Shown: positions 1-7,424 of the stretch, piece by piece
Numbering within the stretch: the stretch's first letter is position 1
Layout: each line of letters starts with the position of its first letter
Assembly: GCA_965220645.1 (NCBI GenBank)
Contig: OZ244836.1
Coordinates: 2,232,001-2,296,000 of the forward strand
Origin: Aldehydirespirator sp965220645
GTDB lineage: Bacteria > Actinomycetota > Acidimicrobiia > Acidimicrobiales > Aldehydirespiratoraceae
DNA length: 64,000 nucleotides
Reading direction: 5' to 3'
Position numbers and translations under genes: made by a program
The notes under the pieces: model-generated
Told to the model about the DNA's origin: nothing
The model's database searches: none
What the model saw: the letters and a program-made list of their open reading frames with translations, nothing else

Positions 1-163
1 CCCAAGATCGTCGTTCCGACGCGGGCTCTCCTGTATGCGACGACACCGGTGCGAGCGCTCCTCGGCACATGCGTCATCACTAGCGTCAAGTCCCCCTCGA
101 CAGCGTCGAAGCGCGGGCAAACACATGTATGCTCTCGACGCTCACCATCAGAAAGGGTGCCCA

Positions 164-427
164 ATGAAGAAGATACTTACGGCCGTGCTCGCAGGCGCAG
201 CGGCTCTCGCCATCGGCTTCAAGTGGACCAAGAATCGTCGTTGGCTTGGCTCAGGCGATCCGGTAACTGCTGTCAAGGACACCGCCAACCGAGTGAAAGA
301 ACGAATCCGCCCGAGCGCAGACGCCGAATCGGAGCCGTCAGACGACACGGCAACCGAAGCGTCAGACGACGAAGCTGTCGAAGCCTCAGACGACGAACCG
401 GTCGAAGCGTTGGCCAGCACATCGTGA
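164..427 (+). CDS. Small anchored protein with acidic repeat tail
   Basis: I do not recognise this 87-residue protein. It starts MKKILTAVLAGAAALAIGF, a basic N-terminus followed by a hydrophobic stretch that could be a membrane anchor. A basic segment comes next, then a C-terminal tail built from repeats of the type S-D-D-x-x-x-E-A (about residues 55-85). The ATG at 164 is preferred over the in-frame ATG at 35 because GAAAGGG lies 7 bases upstream and the hydrophobic segment then sits at the N-terminus. The tail repeats suggest a disordered, negatively charged region on one side of the membrane. No function can be assigned. Confidence 0.5.
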   Translation: MKKILTAVLAGAAALAIGFKWTKNRRWLGSGDPVTAVKDTANRVKERIRPSADAESEPSDDTATEASDDEAVEASDDEPVEALASTS

Positions 428-520
428 CACCAGCAAACAGCGCTGACTGGGCCGCTTGCGCTGAAGGTTCGTTGCTGCTGAGCGGACGCTGAGGGCCTAG
501 GTCATGTCCTCGATGAGCAG

Positions 521-1063
521 CTACCGTCGTCGGCGCCATGCGACTGCGCCGGCCGCGAGAACCACGGCGGCACCTGCGATGAGCAGGAACGCGAGCAGGC
601 TCTGATCGTCGCCCGAGTCCGGGAGGCGGATCGAGTCGTCCGGCGGATGGCCCTCGCCGAAGACGTCTTGGAGCTCGGCCGCCGTGACCATCGAGTTGCA
701 CAGATCGACGGACAGGTCGCCTCGCCACGTCCTGGCGGCGATGCCGACCGCGCCCATGCCGCCGAGGTCTATCCCGCAGGCGGATTCCTGGGCGTGGGTG
801 CGGACCTCGATGAGGGGGCCGGCCTCGCCCTTGTACACCCGGTCGACACGGAACAACAGCGCAGTGCCGTTGTCGTCGACCTGGTCGTGCACCACCCGCT
901 CCAGCTGACGCCCAACGAAAGCCACAGTGATGTCGTCGGCGTACGCAGACAGCTCGAGGTCGCCGCAACTGCAGGCATGAGCTGTACGCGGAGTCGCGGC
1001 GATTCCCACGAGCGCGATCGCAGCCGCGGTCATCAACACGCCGCAGAGTCGCATCATGGCCAC
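521..1063 (-). CDS. Exported CSC-motif protein with C-terminal anchor
   Basis: This 180-residue protein has a signal peptide (about residues 1-30, ending near RTAHA) and then a mature N-terminus beginning C-S-C-G. That start resembles the netrin/TIMP-like fold, where the first cysteine of the mature chain begins a CxC motif. A central region contains V-A-F-V-G and F-R-V-D-R-V-Y-K-G, as in bacterial proteins of this type. A Pro/Asp-rich spacer, a membrane segment near residues 154-173 and a terminal WRRRR follow, so it is probably secreted and anchored with the bulk outside. The family call rests on motif appearance only; the target is unknown. Confidence 0.6.
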   Translation of the reverse strand: MAMMRLCGVLMTAAAIALVGIAATPRTAHACSCGDLELSAYADDITVAFVGRQLERVVHDQVDDNGTALLFRVDRVYKGEAGPLIEVRTHAQESACGIDLGGMGAVGIAARTWRGDLSVDLCNSMVTAAELQDVFGEGHPPDDSIRLPDSGDDQSLLAFLLIAGAAVVLAAGAVAWRRRR

Positions 1064-1254
1064 CGATCTCCGACACTAGGCGTCCCTGCCTCCCGAACCT
1101 CAGGAAAGCCCATCATGACGGCATCGGTGATCGGTGCTCCCGTTTGCTGGACTCGGTTTGTGGGAGCTCCGGCGATGCCGCGCTGAATGTCAGGGCGACT
1201 CGAGCCTGTCCACGAGCGACTGAACCGCTCGTCGGGCAGCTGAAGGTCGGGAGT

Positions 1255-1756
1255 TCAGGCTTCCCCGATGTCGAGTCGCGGCTCGTCGAGGAAGGGCTCA
1301 GCAACCCTCACGTGGACCAGGTCCTCCCACTTGCCGCGCGTTGACTCGCTCTCATATGTGAACAGGCGGTCACACTGCTGGATTGATGCAGACGCCAAGT
1401 GGATTGCGTCGGCGGGTTTGACCGTCTTCGTGCCGAGCCCCTTCGACTGACGGATGATTGCCCGTGCCTCCAAAGCGACCCTGGCCGAGACGTCCACGAC
1501 GGTGATCGGTGATGCGGGAACCCAGAGCTGATCGATGGCATCTTCGCTGCCCACTGGGTCGCCGCCAGCCTGACCAGTGGAAATAGGAAATATAGGCAAC
1601 CTCCGTGATCGACAGGACGGAGGTGATCAGATCGATCTTCTCTTCCCGGGCATCCTCCAGCACGGACTGGACGACGCCAGCGCGGCCCTCCTCATCGGCG
1701 ACATAAGCGATGAGGACGTTGGAGTCGAGGTATACCCGAATCGGTCTAGCCCTCAT
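1255..1756 (-). pseudogene. PIN-domain nuclease, frameshifted
   Basis: The two halves of one PIN domain lie in different frames. The first (from 1756) has V-Y-L-D-S-N-V-L-I-A-Y with Asp11 and S-I-T-E-V-A-Y with Glu52. The second (below 1599) has K-P-A-D-A-I-H-L-A-S-A and C-D-R-L-F-T-Y-E. Together they supply the acidic residues of a PIN ribonuclease in a total length (about 165 residues) normal for the family. The phase change fits one extra base between about 1580 and 1600, where a short near-repeat (CCTATATTT/CCTATTT) could have slipped. The start overlaps the preceding gene by 11 bases, so the two are translationally coupled. It may be a dead toxin, a sequencing error or a recoded gene. 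Confidence 0.75.
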
Positions 1757-2507
1757 CTCTCATGCGTCTGACCAGCACCTCAGCCGGCTCCGTGCTCTGG
1801 AGCGCTCCTCGGGCCCGGAGGTAGCCGTCGGGGTCTCCCTCGCCGACGGGATCCACCTTCGTGACTCGCCGGATCCATACCGGCCTGTCAGTCTTGGCGT
1901 CTCGGCGCACGGTGCCGGTCACATCGGCAATGTGTCCCCACACGTCGCGCATCCTGTCCTCGAGGTCCCAGTCCATGTAGCACTTGACAGCGGTGTCGCT
2001 AGTGAGTCCGTAGAGGTTGAAGCTGAGGTTCTTGCGTCGAGACAGCGTCTCGACCCGGCCCCGCACTGTGCCGAGCGACGTCGGATCCTCCTGCGGCCGT
2101 TCGGCTGCCGAGGGCGTCAAGGGAGCTATGGGAGCCTTGACGACTACCTGCTTCCCGTCGGTTTGGATCGTGATCGGATGGGTCTCGTCAGCGAGGGCCA
2201 TCAGCTCGTACATCTGCCGATGCAGGGGAAACTCGCGGTCGGCGTCGCCGTCCTGCACCCGCTGGGCTGCATCGATGTAGTTGTCGTACATGGCTGGGAT
2301 CCGCTGTTCAGCCTCTTCGTCCAACGGGACGGCCCGAGCCGTCGCGGAGGCGCTTCCGTAGTCGAGCCCGGCGAGCACCCAGCGGACTTCCGCGCTATGG
2401 CTCTCTCTCAACGCATCGAGCACTTGCGAGAAGTGGGCGAACGCGTCAGAGAGCGTCTGGATCGTCACCTCGCCGTCGAGACGGAATCTCAGATGATCTT
2501 CGCTCAT
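1746..2507 (-). CDS. Hypothetical protein coupled to PIN gene
   Basis: I do not recognise this 253-residue protein. It is soluble, mixed alpha/beta in appearance, with no signal peptide or membrane segment. It opens with L-R-F-R-L-D-G-E-V and has a conserved-looking G-L-D-Y-G-S-A-S-A-T block near residue 50. Its last 11 bases overlap the start of the PIN-domain gene, so the two are very likely one transcript. In a toxin-antitoxin reading it would sit in the antitoxin position, but 253 residues is long for a PIN antitoxin and I see no ribbon-helix-helix or AbrB-type DNA-binding domain. It could equally be a regulatory or substrate partner of the nuclease. Confidence 0.6.
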   Translation of the reverse strand: MSEDHLRFRLDGEVTIQTLSDAFAHFSQVLDALRESHSAEVRWVLAGLDYGSASATARAVPLDEEAEQRIPAMYDNYIDAAQRVQDGDADREFPLHRQMYELMALADETHPITIQTDGKQVVVKAPIAPLTPSAAERPQEDPTSLGTVRGRVETLSRRKNLSFNLYGLTSDTAVKCYMDWDLEDRMRDVWGHIADVTGTVRRDAKTDRPVWIRRVTKVDPVGEGDPDGYLRARGALQSTEPAEVLVRRMRDEG

Positions 2508-2667
2508 ATCCTACATTCTAGCTTGGATGCCCAACAACCGCTAGCGCCGCTTCAGCCATGAGGACTCTCCCGATGTAGGGGATTGCCCTGGCGTCAGGAC
2601 CCAGGTCGCCTGCGGGGGGCGGGGTTCGTCGATCAGGCGGGCGAAGACCGGGTCAGTCGATGTGCTA

Positions 2668-2693
2668 CTCCGTCGGCCACGCGACCGACGGAG
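2668..2693. repeat. Perfect 9-bp inverted repeat
   Basis: CTCCGTCGG at 2668-2676 is the reverse complement of CCGACGGAG at 2685-2693, with an 8-base loop. It lies in the gene-free interval 2508-2793, downstream of the ERCC4-Lsr2 gene on the minus strand. There is no T-tract, so it is at best a weak or Rho-assisted terminator. I see nothing else in that interval. Confidence 0.5.
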
Positions 2694-2793
2694 CGAATCG
2701 GTCTCGCTCAGTTGAAGGCGGGCATCACCTCGTCGTGCCTCGCTCACCGCCCCGCTGATCTCGTGCGTGAATCGCGGCCTATCCGCTCCGCCT

Positions 2794-3777
2794 CTATGGG
2801 GCTCCGGCTGGGTGGGCGTGGCGATATGCGGCCCAGATCTCGGGGCGGAGCCGTCCCCGTTCGGACACGTCGAGTCCGTTGGTGCGGGCCCAGGCTCGGA
2901 CCATCGCAGTCGTTGGTTCAAGCACCGGGAGGTCGTGGCGAGCCCCTGGCAGCTGTTCGGCCAGTTCACCGGCGCCGGCGCTGCGGTGGTGTTCGGCTAC
3001 GGCGGCGCCGAGGAAGCGGTAGGTCCATTCCTGGGCCAGCGGGCGGGTCTCGCAGAACACGATCGGCACCATCGGGTAGCGGACGGTCGCCTCGGCCAGG
3101 GCGTCGGCGATGACCGCAGGCCGGACGCGGTCGAGCTTGAACACCCGGGAGTACCGGTCTTCGACGGCGACCGCGGCCCGGTCGAGCGAGGCCAGGTCGG
3201 CCAGCAGGTACCAGAGCTTCCCGCCGGTGATGGTGGCCACGAGGTCGGCCAGGCTCTTGCGCTCGACCGAGGCCAGGATCTGCCCGTCGCGCTCGACGGC
3301 GTAATCGCCGGCAGCCAGAGCCCGCCGTGTGGTGGTGAGCTGCTGGTGGGAGAACTTCCAGGGGTAGCGCTCGTGGCTGTCGACGATGACCTCGAGGGCC
3401 GGGACGCCGAAAGCTCGGGCGGTGGGGAGAGAGACATTGGGGCGGGCCTGTTTGCGGGTGCGGGCTGACTGCCAGAACACGACTTGGCGGCCCTTGGCCC
3501 TGGCGAACACGAACTGGGAGCGGTTCTCCCGTCCCCGATCGAGCACGAGATCGATGGCTGCGCCCCGGCGGACACAGGACCGCACCGGGATCCGTTCGAT
3601 GATCGAAGGGTCCGCTGGCCAGTCCTCGGACGGGTGGCAGTAGACCTTCGACGTTCGGGGCCAGGTCTCTCGTACCTTCAGCACCACGGGCCCGGACTGC
3701 AGCGGGAGCCGCACCAGGAACGGCAGCGATGAGTCAGCGTCCGGGTTTCGGGCAACGACGAACTCCTCCACGCCCAC
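2794..3777 (-). CDS. ERCC4-type nuclease fused to Lsr2 DNA-binding domain
   Basis: This 327-residue protein joins two recognisable parts. Residues about 127-215 form an ERCC4 (XPF-type) nuclease core: V-D-S-H-E around Asp133, G-D-Y at 157-159 and E-R-K-S-L-A-D at 172-178, the family's ERKx3D active site. Residues about 290-322 (V-R-A-W-A-R-T-N-G-L-D-V-S-E-R-G-R) match the C-terminal DNA-binding domain of the actinobacterial nucleoid protein Lsr2, which binds the minor groove of AT-rich DNA. The first 120 residues are not recognised. By inference Lsr2 steers the nuclease to AT-rich or foreign DNA, or to repair intermediates. It stands alone, with no operon partner. Confidence 0.85.
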   Translation of the reverse strand: MGVEEFVVARNPDADSSLPFLVRLPLQSGPVVLKVRETWPRTSKVYCHPSEDWPADPSIIERIPVRSCVRRGAAIDLVLDRGRENRSQFVFARAKGRQVVFWQSARTRKQARPNVSLPTARAFGVPALEVIVDSHERYPWKFSHQQLTTTRRALAAGDYAVERDGQILASVERKSLADLVATITGGKLWYLLADLASLDRAAVAVEDRYSRVFKLDRVRPAVIADALAEATVRYPMVPIVFCETRPLAQEWTYRFLGAAVAEHHRSAGAGELAEQLPGARHDLPVLEPTTAMVRAWARTNGLDVSERGRLRPEIWAAYRHAHPAGAP

Positions 3778-4134
3778 CGACGCTACCCAGACCCGATCGA
3801 CTCAGCGCTCCCACTGTCTAGGCCGCGCGCCGGCCCGATCGCCGTGGTTCAGGACTGCTCGGACTGGAGAGTGCGGTCGACGACCCGTCGCCTACGTCGA
3901 CACCAAGACCGGTGATCGACTCTTGCGAATGGCCGCCTAGCCGGAGATCGCCATCCTCGACGATTCGCGGATCCGAGACTTTGCCCATTCGACGCAGGCT
4001 GAGCGCTTCTGTCGCGCTTGTGTCACGACGACCACTCAGGCAGGCTGCGCCGTGGATATTGGCTCGGCGGGTCACCGCGACCTGAGCCAAAGAGCGGATG
4101 GCGCGATGACGTCCCTCTGCCTGCCCGTTGGGGA
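3778..4134. other. Gene-free interval
   Basis: I find no open frame here with protein-like composition, no RNA gene and no clear hairpin. A minus-strand frame crosses it, but it is Arg/Pro-rich shadow sequence. The interval separates the 5' end of the ERCC4-Lsr2 gene from the 3' end of the AhpD-like gene. Confidence 0.5.
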
Positions 4135-4683
4135 TCAGTTGGGGCGCCAGGGTTCGATCTCGATGCCGAGGCCGTCCGCTATGCGGTTGGCGTAGGCGTA
4201 GTAGCCGACTACCTCGACTATGTCGAGGATGTCGCGATCGGAGAAGCCGGCTTCTCGCAGGGTGTCGACGTCGGCGTCGGTCATCGCTCCGGGCGTCTTC
4301 GTCAGCTTGACGGCGAATGTCAGCATCGCCCTCCGCTTCAGCGACAGAGCGGCAGTTGTCCAGTCTTGTTCGATGGCGGCGACGAGGTCGTCGTCGGTGA
4401 TTAGTTGGCGCAGACCGCGCCGGTGGTGGACGATTCAATAGTGGCAGTCGTTCTGGAGGCTCACGACCAGGGCGATGAGTTCGCGCTCTACCTTGCGCAG
4501 CGTCGCGGTGCCGGCCATGGCCGACTCGTATAAGGCCAGATGGGCGGCCATGCTGCGCGGGTTGAGCGAGTGGACGGCGAGGACGTTGTCGACACGGCCG
4601 TAGGCGGGATCAACGACCCGCGGATGAAGATCGCCGAGTTCGCCGTCCCAGGAGTCGTCGGGGACCATCTCGATGCGCGCCAT
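4135..4683 (-). CDS. AhpD-like peroxidase with in-frame UGA (selenoprotein)
   Basis: If the UGA at 4437-4435 is read as selenocysteine, one 182-residue carboxymuconolactone decarboxylase/AhpD-fold protein results, a normal length for peroxidase-related enzymes. The AhpD active-site pattern E-x11-C-x2-C-x3-H is present as Glu68, Cys80, Sec83, His87 (N-D-C-H-Y-U-I-V-H-H). The residue replaced is the second, peroxide-reactive cysteine. Both flanks are in frame and family-like (E-R-E-L-I-A-L-V before, M-L-T-F-A-V-K-L-T after). A SECIS-like hairpin follows the UGA, and selD is in the same window. The expected role is thiol-dependent peroxide or disulfide reduction. The alternative is a nonsense mutation. 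The start codon has no strong ribosome binding site. Confidence 0.8.
4407..4421 (-). promoter_or_regulatory. Bacterial SECIS-like hairpin
   Basis: Read on the minus strand, GGCGC (4421-4417) pairs with GCGCC (4411-4407) around the loop GGTCT (4416-4412). Exactly 18 bases separate the UGA from the loop. From memory, the E. coli fdhF SECIS also has an 18-base interval and a GGUCU loop read as Gly-Leu codons, and the loop G and U contact SelB. Here the same two codons encode Gly-Leu. The stem is 5 bp and I see no further extension or obvious bulged U. Confidence 0.7.
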
Positions 4684-4792
4684 GGTTCAGCGTCTCACAC
4701 GAGCCTGGGACTCTGCGAATCTGCGCGAAGCAGACCTCACCCTGCGGCCCTGTTGCCTGTGCTGCGCCTTGATGCGGGTCCGCCCATCGGAC

Positions 4793-5548
4793 TCACACTG
4801 GGATCAGCTCGAAGGCGACTCCGTACCGCACGCCCAGCATCTCGCCGACTCCTTGGCAGTTGTCGCGCAGGAACGAGTCGGGATTGAAGGCGGCGTCGCC
4901 GAGGTTCTCGATGTAGGTGCCGTGACAGGCCAGAGAGGCCACTCCCTCCCCGATGTGATCGGTCACGTCCACGGCATGGGTGGGTGCCGGCGAGGACGCG
5001 TAGGCGATCCAGCTCACACCACTCCACGGCTCACCCGCGTCGGTGAAGAGCCAGCGGTTGGCCGCGTCCCGCACTGCGTCGGGCAGAGCCCGGCCGAGCT
5101 CACGGTGATCGACGTGGTTCCACGGCCCTGCGTCGCCCCAGCGGTCGCGGTAGTTCGACCCGATGATCACCTCAGGCCGGTGACGGCGGATCGCTCCGGC
5201 CAGGTCCCGGCGCAGCTCGATCCCGTTGACGACCAGGCCGTCGGGGTGATCGAGGAACTCGACCACCGGCACACCCACCGCGGCCGCGGCAGCTACCTGC
5301 TCGGCAGTGCGCAGCGGACCGGCCTGGTCTGGAGGCATGGAATCGATGCCGGCCTCGCCCCGGGTGGCCAGCACGTAACGGACGTCCTTGCCCATGGCGG
5401 TCCAGCAGGCAACGGCGGCCGACGCGCCGTACTCGAGGTCGTCGGGATGGGCCACCACCGCCAACGCTCGGTCCCAATCCTCCGGCAGAGTGCCCAGAAC
5501 GGGACCTGCCTCACGGTTGTCGCCCTTGGCCGAGTCGGTGCTGCTCAC
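4793..5548 (-). CDS. PIG-L family zinc deacetylase
   Basis: This 251-residue protein belongs to the LmbE/PIG-L family, zinc enzymes that hydrolyse N-acetyl or amide groups on sugars (MshB, mycothiol conjugate amidase and antibiotic deacetylases). The signature A-H-P-D-D is at residues 33-37 and the second metal motif W-N-H-V-D-H lies about 100 residues later. The GTG start at 5548 places A-V-V-A-H-P-D-D at the usual distance from the N-terminus; the longer in-frame extension upstream is Arg/Pro-rich and not family-like. It ends about 110 bases after the AhpD-like start on the same strand. The substrate is unknown; a mycothiol-related role is only a possibility. Confidence 0.85.
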   Translation of the reverse strand: MSSTDSAKGDNREAGPVLGTLPEDWDRALAVVAHPDDLEYGASAAVACWTAMGKDVRYVLATRGEAGIDSMPPDQAGPLRTAEQVAAAAAVGVPVVEFLDHPDGLVVNGIELRRDLAGAIRRHRPEVIIGSNYRDRWGDAGPWNHVDHRELGRALPDAVRDAANRWLFTDAGEPWSGVSWIAYASSPAPTHAVDVTDHIGEGVASLACHGTYIENLGDAAFNPDSFLRDNCQGVGEMLGVRYGVAFELIPV

Positions 5549-5623
5549 CGGACTCAAACTACCGGCTCCTGCCTCCGGGCCGGGGCAGAGACCTACTATC
5601 GCCGCCGTGGCCCACCCCACCTG

Positions 5624-5758
5624 CACAGCTCGCCCAAGCGCCACTTCGTCGATCCGTCGCTGGCCGTCCCGGCCTTGGGCGCCAGCCCCCAGCGGCTGCT
5701 GGCCGATCTGGAGGCGCTGGGGTTCCTGTTCGAGTCGTTGGCAGCGAGCACGGGCTGA
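5624..5758 (+). pseudogene. Fragment of DUF4143 AAA ATPase
   Basis: The plus frame ending at 5758 reads S-P-K-R-H-F-V-D-P-S-L-A-V, then L-G-A-S-P-Q-R-L-L-A-D-L-E and L-G-F-L-F-E-S-L. This is the central DUF4143 block of the ATPase family that also has an intact member at 61656-62897. There is no P-loop upstream and the frame stops soon after the motif, so only about 40 codons survive. It appears to be the relic of a mobile or accessory ATPase gene. The family assignment is by motif recall. Confidence 0.65.
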
Positions 5759-5820
5759 GAGCGCCGGGGAGGTGTGATCGTTTCGAGGTCTCACGGCCTG
5801 GTGCCGTATCCTCTGCGACG

Positions 5821-6375
5821 ATGACCAACCGCACCCCGGAAGAGCTTGACGCGGGCTTGGAGCGCGTCCTCGATGCGCCGGCCGACGACGGAGAGCTCCG
5901 GCTGATTGTCCGTCGCCCCGGCGAGGACGAGCGTGAGACCCTCGACGAGTGTGTCCTACACATCGAGTCGGGACTGGAGGGAGACAACTGGGCGGCTCGG
6001 GGCAATCCGCTCTCCGAGGACGGCCGTGCCGACGTCCTCGCCCAGGTGACCGTGATGAACTCACGCGTCCTCGAGGTGGTGGCGGGTCCGGTCGATCGCT
6101 GGCCGCTCGCCGGCGACCAGCTCTACGTCGACTTCGACATCAGCGAAGACAACCTGCCCGCGGGCACCAGACTGGCCGTCGGAGAGGCGGTGATCGAGGT
6201 CAGCGCGATACCCCACACCGGGTGCACGAAGTTCATCCAGAGGTACGGCCTCGCCGCACAGCGCTGGGTCAACTCTCCGACCGGCCGCCAGCTCAGGCTT
6301 CGAGGCGTCAACACTCGAGTGGTGAAGCCGGGAACGATCCGCGTCGGAGACCGCGTCACCAAGGTCCTGCCCTAG
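5821..6375 (+). CDS. MOSC domain-containing protein
   Basis: This 184-residue protein is a stand-alone MOSC domain, the sulfur-carrier fold shared with molybdenum-cofactor sulfurases. The expected cysteine is in P-H-T-G-C-T-K-F (about residue 138), followed by L-R-G-V-N-T-R-V-V and G-T-I-R-V-G-D near the C-terminus, as in the family. It contains no aminotransferase-like sulfurase domain, so it resembles YiiM/YuaD-type proteins. These are linked to Moco sulfuration or reduction of N-hydroxylated compounds, but here the role is inferred only from the fold. It is monocistronic: convergent with the gene at 6419 and preceded by a 60-base gap after the ATPase relic. Confidence 0.85.
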   Translation: MTNRTPEELDAGLERVLDAPADDGELRLIVRRPGEDERETLDECVLHIESGLEGDNWAARGNPLSEDGRADVLAQVTVMNSRVLEVVAGPVDRWPLAGDQLYVDFDISEDNLPAGTRLAVGEAVIEVSAIPHTGCTKFIQRYGLAAQRWVNSPTGRQLRLRGVNTRVVKPGTIRVGDRVTKVLP

Positions 6376-6418
6376 CTGGCCCAATGCGGACCATAGGTGG
6401 TACGGGAGGTGCAATGAG

Positions 6419-7372
6419 CTACTGCAGGTCGTCGTCGATGTAGGCGCGGATGATGTCGTCGTAGGTCTCCTCGGCCACGAACCCCAGCCCCGTCGCCCGG
6501 GCGGTGTCGAAACGCTGGGGCCAACCGGACACGATCTCGGCGACCGCAGGATCGGGCGCCTCGGTGATCAGCGCTACCGCTTCGGGGCCGGCCACCCGCC
6601 CGAGGGCCTCGATCTGCTCACCCACCGTCACCGACACGCCCGGCATGGTGAGGTTGGGGCGTCCGCCCAGTAGCGACACGTCCAGCTCGGCGGCGTGGAC
6701 CAGGAACCCGACCGCAGCTCGGGGGCTGGCGTGGGGGTGGCGGACGTCGCGCCCGACCGGCAGTTCGGCCTCCAAGCCGTTGAGCGGCTCGCGGATGATG
6801 CCCGAGAAGAAGCTCGAGGCGGCCGCGTTGGGCGCACCGGGGCGCACGCTGATGGTCGGGAGCCGGATCCCGACGCCGTCGAAGAAGCCGCGCCGGCTGT
6901 AGTCGGCCAGCAGCGCCTCGCCGATCAGTTTCTGAGTGCCGTAGGACGTGAGCGGGGTGGGATGGAAGTCATCGCCGATCGGATCGGGGAACGGCGCGCC
7001 GAACACCGCGATCGACGAGGCGTAGACCACCCGAGGCGCGGCGGGGGAGCGGCGGATGGCGTCGAACAGGGCCCGGGTGCCGTCGAAGTTCACCGCCATG
7101 CCCTTGTCGAAGTCGGCCTCGGCCTCGGCGGACACCACCGCGGCGAGATGGAACATCACGTCGGGCTCCAGCGCCGCGAGCGCCTCGGCCTCGCCGGCCC
7201 GTGACAGGTCGGCCACATGGGCGGTGCACACGTCGGAATCGACTGGGGCCTCGACCAGGTCGACGAGATCGATGGCGTCGATGTCCTCGCCCCGCAAGTG
7301 GCCCCGCTCCAGCAGCTCTCGAGTCAGCTTGCGGCCGAGCATGCCCGCGCCGCCGGTGATGAGGACCCGCAC
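6419..7372 (-). CDS. denD: NAD-dependent epimerase, D-erythronate dehydrogenase-like
   Basis: This 317-residue extended short-chain dehydrogenase has the N-terminal Rossmann motif G-G-A-G-M-L-G, S-S-I-A-V-F-G and the catalytic pair Y-G-T-Q-K (Tyr and Lys near 145-149). The overall pattern, including G-I-R-L-P-T-I-S-V-R-P-G and the late V-S-G-W-P, resembles D-erythronate dehydrogenase DenD, which oxidises the C2 hydroxyl of four-carbon sugar acids. DenD usually sits with DenK/OtnK kinases and OtnC/OtnI; none are adjacent here, so the substrate is uncertain. The downstream SDR gene on the same strand may share its transcript. Confidence 0.75.
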   Translation of the reverse strand: MRVLITGGAGMLGRKLTRELLERGHLRGEDIDAIDLVDLVEAPVDSDVCTAHVADLSRAGEAEALAALEPDVMFHLAAVVSAEAEADFDKGMAVNFDGTRALFDAIRRSPAAPRVVYASSIAVFGAPFPDPIGDDFHPTPLTSYGTQKLIGEALLADYSRRGFFDGVGIRLPTISVRPGAPNAAASSFFSGIIREPLNGLEAELPVGRDVRHPHASPRAAVGFLVHAAELDVSLLGGRPNLTMPGVSVTVGEQIEALGRVAGPEAVALITEAPDPAVAEIVSGWPQRFDTARATGLGFVAEETYDDIIRAYIDDDLQ

Positions 7373-7424
7373 CAGCGTCAGCCCCGGCCCACCAGGGGAG
7401 AGGGGGCGACCATCACAGGAAGCA

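Noticed and set aside
2541..2969. Minus-strand frame of 142 codons downstream of the ERCC4-Lsr2 gene
   Set aside because: It overlaps the supported nuclease gene, is Pro/Ser/Arg-rich and has no recognisable motif.
3818..4438. Minus-strand frame of 206 codons over the AhpD-like gene
   Set aside because: Arg/His/Pro-rich and antagonistic to the AhpD-like reading, which has family motifs on both sides of the UGA in a different frame.
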